A stretch of DNA of 8,783 bases from Fidelibacterota bacterium (GTDB taxonomy: Bacteria > Fidelibacterota > Marinisomatia > Marinisomatales > UBA1611): the NCBI GenBank assembly GCA_012964275.1, contig DTUG01000076.1, positions 6,262 through 15,044 of the forward strand, written 5' to 3'. A program made the translations under genes and the position numbers. Positions within the stretch are counted from its first letter, which is position 1, and each line of letters begins with the position of its first letter. Below the pieces are notes generated by a model. The model did not search any database, was not told the DNA's origin, and worked only from the letters and a program-made list of their open reading frames with translations. This document shows, piece after piece, positions 6,244 to 8,783 of the stretch.

Positions 6244-7383
6244 TCAGCGAAAATATCTTTTCAGCAGGTTCCAATAACTAGGTTTTTCCTTAAAAGTGTT
6301 ATAAGAAAAAACACAAATATTTGGAAAGTTTAATTTTTTTGCATGTTGTACCTTTTTCCCCGCAGACCTTGCTGATTGATTATAGGTTGAAATCCCCATG
6401 ATTATTTTTTCATGGTATTTCTTTGGTAGGTTATCCTGCATGACACGAATGTTCAGATCAAAATCATCTTTTTCAGTGGCATAATTCATAGGCACAGCCC
6501 AGTCCAGATATCCTGCTGACAGCCATAGATCCCATTCTTGGCCGTACCGGTTCCTCGCAATGTAAATATTTGGTTTCACAGCTGCTGAAATAATACAATC
6601 TGGAGAATTGATTCTAATTATTTTGCTGGCTTTTTCAACAAATTGCGTAATTGTTTTTCGACGAAAATTACCCCATGAAGGCTTTTCACGTATAACTGAA
6701 TTCGGTGTCTCAGCCAAATTTGGGTATTCACCTTTAAATATTTCCAAGCCGACCGGGTTAAAGCCGTACTCTAAATCATGGTACCGTATATAATCTAGAT
6801 GGATACCGTCTATCGGATATTGCCGAGCTAGTTCCGTTATCAAATTCAATAAATACTTTTCAACATCTGGATGCGTTGGAGCAAGGTAAAACCCCTCTCC
6901 ATACGCACCTTTGCTTCTATTCATGGTGGATAACATATTTTTTACATTCACATATCGAAATTCTTTACTATCTAGCCACTGCGGATGGGTATTTAATAAA
7001 TGATCATGCTGGAGAGGCATCCTATTGGCAGACCACAGGTAATACACATTGATCCAAGCATGAATCTTGATATTGAGAGGTTCACTCTTTCTCAGAATAT
7101 AATCCAGAGGATCAAAATCTCCCTTTAGAAAATTTGACCTGGGTACAATATCTGATTTGTAATATGCATCACCCCGACCGCGAACCTGGGCAAAGATATG
7201 GTTGAAGTTATTATTTTTAGCAAATTCCAATACTTTATCAATACACTCAGTTGAAGTCATATCACCCCGTACCACCCATATTGCCTGGGTATTGCTTGAA
7301 TTTGCTTTTAATGTAATATTAAATAAAAAAAGAAGGGCAATCGTTATTACTGCCCTCCGGAAAGTTGCTTGAATAATAGTCAC
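6244..7383 (-). CDS. exported glycoside-hydrolase-like protein, GHL10/DUF187 family (YngK-like)
   Basis: A 379-residue protein with a cleavable-looking signal peptide (FRR then VITIALLFLFNITLKANS, cut near residue 28). The rest is a TIM-barrel hydrolase-like domain of the GHL10 (DUF187) family: AIWVVRGDMTS (34-44), FAQVRGRGDAYYKSD (64-78), DPLDYILRKS (91-100), IKIHAWINVYY (105-115), YLAPTHPDVEKYLLN (166-180), DGIHLDYIRYH (192-202), DWAVPMNYATE (294-304). D192 and D197 are candidate active-site acids. Relatives are thought to act on cell-wall or surface glycans, but the substrate here is unknown. The GTG start (7381-7383) has no clear SD. It is preferred because it gives the charged signal-peptide n-region, and no in-frame ATG precedes residue 42. 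The gene follows rplQ after 23 bp with no terminator between them. Confidence 0.85.
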   Translation of the reverse strand: MTIIQATFRRAVITIALLFLFNITLKANSSNTQAIWVVRGDMTSTECIDKVLEFAKNNNFNHIFAQVRGRGDAYYKSDIVPRSNFLKGDFDPLDYILRKSEPLNIKIHAWINVYYLWSANRMPLQHDHLLNTHPQWLDSKEFRYVNVKNMLSTMNRSKGAYGEGFYLAPTHPDVEKYLLNLITELARQYPIDGIHLDYIRYHDLEYGFNPVGLEIFKGEYPNLAETPNSVIREKPSWGNFRRKTITQFVEKASKIIRINSPDCIISAAVKPNIYIARNRYGQEWDLWLSAGYLDWAVPMNYATEKDDFDLNIRVMQDNLPKKYHEKIIMGISTYNQSARSAGKKVQHAKKLNFPNICVFSYNTFKEKPSYWNLLKRYFR

Positions 7384-7406
7384 TGTTGAGATTTAGATAA
7401 TAGACA

Positions 7407-7802
7407 TTATGTAGTGGTTTCTGGTTCTTCTTTTAATGAAACCCCCGCTAGATCAACAAATTCAATAATGGATACGGGTGCGCGGTCGTTATCCCTGAAA
7501 CCTAATTTGATAATTCGGGTATATCCACCATCCCGATCTGAATAAGTAGGGCCAATATCCTTAAAAAGAATGCCTACAATCTCTTTATGCGGTATTTTCC
7601 GCAACACTTGACGTCTGGCGTGCAAATCGCCTTGCTTTGCGAATGTTACTAAAGGTTCTATGAACATGCGCAACTCCTTAGCCTTAGCATCGGTAGTTTT
7701 GATCCTTTTGTATTGAATCAATTGGGATGCAAGGTTGGACATCAATGATTTTCGATGCCCGACTTTGCGTCCAAGTTTGCGGCCTGATTTTCTATGCCGC
7801 AT
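7407..7802 (-). CDS. rplQ: 50S ribosomal protein L17 (bL17)
   Basis: Large-subunit ribosomal protein near the peptide exit tunnel. The 131 residues begin with the hallmark MRHRKSGRKLGRKVGHRKSL and continue with LASQLIQYKRIKTTDAKAKELR (22-43), then RRQVLRKIPHKEIVGILF and GGYTRIIKLGFRDNDRAPVSIIEFV. There is no long acidic C-terminal tail. The ATG at 7800-7802 starts 2 bases after the rpoA stop, and its SD (GAAGGG) lies in the end of rpoA, so the two are translationally coupled. This is the standard gene order at the end of the alpha operon. Confidence 0.98.
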   Translation of the reverse strand: MRHRKSGRKLGRKVGHRKSLMSNLASQLIQYKRIKTTDAKAKELRMFIEPLVTFAKQGDLHARRQVLRKIPHKEIVGILFKDIGPTYSDRDGGYTRIIKLGFRDNDRAPVSIIEFVDLAGVSLKEEPETTT

Positions 7803-7804
7803 TC

Positions 7805-8783
7805 TTACCCTTCTTCCGCCATGATCTTTTCAATTTCCATACCAAAATGAAGCCCCATAGAATCCAACTTTTCGACTAACTCGGTCAAGGATTTACGTCC
7901 AAAGTTCTTATACTTCAACATTTGAGTTTCTTCCTTGCTGACCAACTCATGTATATATTTGATCCCTGCCGCCTGTAGGCAATTGAAACTACGTACAGAT
8001 AATTCCATTTCGTCAATAGCCTGATTCAATAATTTCCGCAACGCCAAGGTTTCCTCGGAAACACCTATGGAAATTTCCAGTACTTCCGGATGAGAAATGG
8101 CCTCAATAAATTTTAAATGTTCTCGCAAGTAAGTCGCTGAATAACTGATCGCATCCTGGGGTGATATAGAACCGTCTGTTTCTACATCCAGAGAAAGAAT
8201 CTCGATTGGATCTTTTGCACCAGGAACAGGCTTAACATTGAAGGTTACCTTCGTAACTGGGTTGAAAATACTATCGATGGAAAGGGTACCTCTGCTGAGA
8301 TTTGGTAATTCATTTTCCTCTGATGGAACATATCCTTTGCCAATGCCAATACGTAACTCCAAATCGAGCTTTCCAGCAGAATTTATCTCCGTAATATATT
8401 GATCCGGGTTCAATATCTCAAATTGATCACTCGCATCCTGAATTTCCTTTGCTGTGAACATTTTTTTTCCTTTAAAAGATAAAGTAACCTTATCTGGGTT
8501 GTTATCCATCAATTTAAACCGCACCATTTTTAAGTTCATAATGATATCAGCAGCATCTTCTTTAACACCTGTTATCGAAGAAAATTCATGTTGTATACCT
8601 TCAATTTTCACGTGGGTGATCGCTGCACCGGGAATACTGGTCAATAATACTCTTCGCATAGCATTACCCAGAGTGATTCCATAACCTCTCTCCAATGGCT
8701 GGATAGTAAATTGACCTGTTTTATTTGTTAGTGATTTTTCGTCGATTTCATCCCTTGAGACATTACCACACACACGGTATACC
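7805..8783 (-). CDS. rpoA: DNA-directed RNA polymerase alpha subunit (5' end cut by the window)
   Basis: The alpha subunit scaffolds RNA polymerase assembly and contacts UP elements. The N-terminal domain is seen as GQFTIQPLERGYGITLGNAMRRVLLTSIPGA, then EGIQHEF, GTLSIDSIFNPV and LDVETDGSISPQDAI. The C-terminal domain starts at about residue 254 (numbering from a GTG at 8771-8773): DEMELSVRSFNCL, then NFGRKSLTELVEKL. R261, N264, G292, K294 and S295 match the E. coli DNA-contacting residues R265, N268, G296, K298 and S299. From that GTG the protein would have 322 residues. However, the frame stays open to the edge, and the N-terminus before PLERG is several residues shorter than usual, so the true start probably lies outside the window. 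rplQ follows after 2 bases. Confidence 0.97.
   Translation of the reverse strand, partial: VYRVCGNVSRDEIDEKSLTNKTGQFTIQPLERGYGITLGNAMRRVLLTSIPGAAITHVKIEGIQHEFSSITGVKEDAADIIMNLKMVRFKLMDNNPDKVTLSFKGKKMFTAKEIQDASDQFEILNPDQYITEINSAGKLDLELRIGIGKGYVPSEENELPNLSRGTLSIDSIFNPVTKVTFNVKPVPGAKDPIEILSLDVETDGSISPQDAISYSATYLREHLKFIEAISHPEVLEISIGVSEETLALRKLLNQAIDEMELSVRSFNCLQAAGIKYIHELVSKEETQMLKYKNFGRKSLTELVEKLDSMGLHFGMEIEKIMAEEG

Noticed and set aside
8776..8783. GGTATACC palindrome at the very end of the window after a CA-rich run
   Set aside because: Eight-base palindromes are common by chance. It could reflect a hairpin-type chimera at a contig end, but there is no sequence beyond it to test this.

Overview
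The window looks like one piece of a bacterial chromosome of moderate-to-low GC. The RpoA and L17 sequences have a flavour of the Fibrobacteres-Chlorobi-Bacteroidetes (FCB) superphylum, for example GYGITLGNAMRR, ITGVKEDAADIIMNLK and an L17 without an acidic tail. An environmental lineage such as Marinimicrobia/SAR406 would fit, but this is an impression from residues and not a placement. No rRNA, tRNA, CRISPR array, transposase or prophage gene is visible.

Layout from left to right. Positions 1-280 hold no convincing complete gene. They contain a 38-bp exact copy of part of the DUF350-like gene located 2.5 kb away, and a 16-bp perfect palindrome. A DUF3228 gene (281-844, minus) is divergent from a 493-residue membrane protein (902-2383, plus). 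That protein joins a dolichol/phytol-kinase-like CTP-dependent lipid kinase to a DUF92/VTE6-like prenyl-phosphate kinase. A GC-rich hairpin with A and T tracts (2382-2409) separates it from everything to the right and is well placed to stop transcription from both sides.

From 2430 to the right edge all genes are on the minus strand. In transcription order they are rpoA (5' end cut by the window edge), rplQ, an exported glycoside-hydrolase-like GHL10/DUF187 protein, hutU (urocanate hydratase), hutI (imidazolonepropionase), a small exported or anchored unknown protein, and a 78-residue DUF350-like membrane protein. rpoA-rplQ is the usual distal end of the ribosomal alpha operon, and the GHL10 gene follows after only 23 bp. 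HutU and HutI are consecutive steps of histidine degradation (urocanate to imidazolonepropionate to N-formimino-glutamate). The first enzyme, HutH, is not in the window. A 154-bp gap before hutU is the likely hut promoter region, with a -10-like element, a direct repeat and a tiny His-containing ORF.

The most interesting items are the fused two-step isoprenoid-alcohol kinase, which could by itself turn a prenyl alcohol into its diphosphate, and the abrupt 38-bp duplication at the left edge, which is either a recombination scar or an assembly artefact. Most other genes are ordinary housekeeping genes.
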